From Caulobacteraceae bacterium (GTDB lineage Bacteria > Pseudomonadota > Alphaproteobacteria > Caulobacterales > Caulobacteraceae), in NCBI GenBank assembly GCA_947479185.1, contig CANJYY010000175.1, positions 1-6,094 on the forward strand: a DNA stretch of 6,094 nt. Reading direction: 5' to 3'. The translations under genes were made by a program, and so were the position numbers. This document shows positions 4,971-6,094 of this stretch, one piece after another. The notes under the pieces were generated by a model. It was not told the DNA's origin. It ran no database searches and saw only the letters and a program-made list of their open reading frames with translations. Each line of letters opens with the position of its first letter. Within the stretch, counting starts at the first letter, position 1.

Positions 4971-6094
4971 ATGACCCGCGCCTGGGATGTGATCGTGATT
5001 GGCGGCGGCCATGCCGGCTGCGAGGCCGCGGCGGCGTCGGCCCGCTTCGGCGCGCGCACCCTGCTGCTGACGCACAAGCTCGAGACCATCGGCGAGATGA
5101 GCTGCAACCCGGCCATCGGCGGCCTGGGCAAGGGCCACCTGGTGCGCGAGATCGACGCGCTGGACGGGCTGATGGGCCGGATGGCCGACAAGGCCGGCAT
5201 CCAGTTCCGCATGCTGAACCGCTCCAAGGGCCCCGCGGTGCGCGGCCCCCGGGCGCAGATCGACCGCAAACTCTACCGTGAGGCCATGCAGGCCGAGCTG
5301 GCCGGGCAGTCCAGCCTCGACATCATCGCCGACGCGGTGGAGGACCTGATCGTCGAGGATGGGGTCCTGACCGGGGTGATCGGCGGGACGGGCCAGATCT
5401 ACAGCGCGCCCAAGGTGGTGCTGACCACCGGCACCTTCCTCAAGGGCGTGATCCACCTCGGCGAGAAGCGCATCCCGGCCGGCCGTGTCGGCGACGCGCC
5501 GGCGATCGGCCTCGCCGACCGGCTCTACAGCCTCGGCCTCGACATGGGCCGGCTGAAGACCGGTACGCCCGCGCGGCTGGTCGGCTCGACCATCGCCTGG
5601 GACCGGCTGGAGATGCAGGCGGCCGACGAGACGCCGATACCCTTTTCGTTTCTCAACCGCGAGATCACGGTGCCGCAGATCCAGTGCGGCATCACCTGGA
5701 CGAATGCGGAGACCCATAAGATCATCGCCGATCGCCTGACGGAGTCGGCGGTCTATGGCGGTCGGGCGACCGGGCGCGGCCCGCGCTACTGCCCGTCGAT
5801 CGAGGACAAGGTCGTCCGCTTCGCCGACAAGACCAGCCACCAGATCTTCCTCGAGCCGGAAGGGCTCGACGACGACACGGTCTATCCGAACGGCGTCTCC
5901 ACCTCGGTCTCCGAAGAAACCCAGTTGCTGTTCCTGCGCACCATCGTCGGACTGGAGAACGTCGAGGTCCGCCGGTTCGGCTATGCCATCGAGTACGACT
6001 ACGTCGATCCGCGCGAGCTGTTCCCGACGCTGGAGGTCAAGCGACTGCCGGGGCTGTATCTGGCCGGACAGATCAACGGCACGACAGGTTACGA
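4971..6094 (+). CDS. mnmG: tRNA uridine-5-carboxymethylaminomethyl(34) synthesis enzyme MnmG (3' end outside the window)
   Basis: MnmG (GidA) is the FAD- and NADH-binding partner of MnmE in U34 modification of tRNAs. The first 374 residues are present without a stop; the E. coli protein has about 629, so roughly 250 are missing. The FAD-binding [14 protein letters not shown] lies at 7-20. Other family blocks are [20 protein letters not shown] (43-62, Cys45), [20 protein letters not shown] (153-172), [10 protein letters not shown] (193-202) and [15 protein letters not shown] (269-283, Cys274), the last being a PROSITE-type GidA signature. The window ends inside the second signature, [10 protein letters not shown] (365-374). 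Cys45 and Cys274 match E. coli Cys47 and Cys277. ATG 4971 is chosen because it puts the FAD motif at the usual distance from the N-terminus. The ribosome-binding site is weak: GAG at 4958-4960 is 10 bases away. rsmG, parA and parB are expected downstream. Confidence 0.98.
   Translation, partial: MTRAWDVIVIGGGHAGCEAAAASARFGARTLLLTHKLETIGEMSCNPAIGGLGKGHLVREIDALDGLMGRMADKAGIQFRMLNRSKGPAVRGPRAQIDRKLYREAMQAELAGQSSLDIIADAVEDLIVEDGVLTGVIGGTGQIYSAPKVVLTTGTFLKGVIHLGEKRIPAGRVGDAPAIGLADRLYSLGLDMGRLKTGTPARLVGSTIAWDRLEMQAADETPIPFSFLNREITVPQIQCGITWTNAETHKIIADRLTESAVYGGRATGRGPRYCPSIEDKVVRFADKTSHQIFLEPEGLDDDTVYPNGVSTSVSEETQLLFLRTIVGLENVEVRRFGYAIEYDYVDPRELFPTLEVKRLPGLYLAGQINGTTGY

Noticed and set aside
4911..5840. 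A minus-strand open frame of 309 codons opposite mnmG
   Set aside because: The plus strand is unmistakably MnmG throughout; the antisense product is Arg/Ala/Gly-rich and matches nothing I know.
1..6094. Search for CRISPR arrays, tRNA or rRNA genes, insertion sequences or prophage genes
   Set aside because: No regular spaced direct repeats, no tRNA-like cloverleaf in the gaps and no transposase or integrase motifs were seen; the gaps are short and accounted for.

Overview
The window looks like chromosomal DNA of an alphaproteobacterium, most likely from the Caulobacterales (Caulobacter or Phenylobacterium type). The reasons are the high GC content with G/C-ending codons, the order rho ... DUF6489-like gene, mnmE, mnmG, a perfect parS centromere site beside mnmE, and a -10-like box matching the Caulobacter housekeeping promoter consensus. 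In this group mnmE-mnmG usually leads into rsmG-parA-parB close to the replication origin, so the window probably lies in the origin/centromere domain. The species assignment is inference; no rRNA or other taxonomic marker is present.

Layout. Positions 1-747 carry the 3' part of rho (+). A short gap with a perfect 10-bp hairpin separates it from a glutathione S-transferase-family gene (789-1394, +). That gene runs head-on into a minus-strand pair: a dienelactone hydrolase-family gene (3060-2362) followed by a zinc-free NADPH:quinone oxidoreductase-family gene (2362-1391). The pair overlaps by one base (TGATG), and the two converging genes share a CTAG that holds both stop codons. A 94-bp divergent intergenic region (3061-3154) follows. 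Then come a small DUF6489-like gene (3155-3409, +) and mnmE (3406-4737, +), joined by an ATGA overlap. A 233-bp intergenic region (4738-4970) leads to mnmG, which runs off the window end (4971-6094, +).

The 4738-4970 gap is the richest part. It holds, in order, a perfect 16-bp parS palindrome starting at the base after the mnmE stop, an inverted pair of about 45-bp dispersed-repeat units whose base differences look compensatory, a -10-like box flanked by two GANTC (CcrM-type) sites, and a GC-rich hairpin just upstream of mnmG.

Functionally, MnmE and MnmG form one enzyme complex that modifies U34 of tRNAs. The GST, dienelactone hydrolase and quinone oxidoreductase genes look like general detoxification or small-molecule metabolism genes with unknown substrates. 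I see no mobile element, CRISPR array, tRNA or rRNA, and no evidence of a wholly new protein system. The most interesting signals are in the non-coding DNA between mnmE and mnmG.
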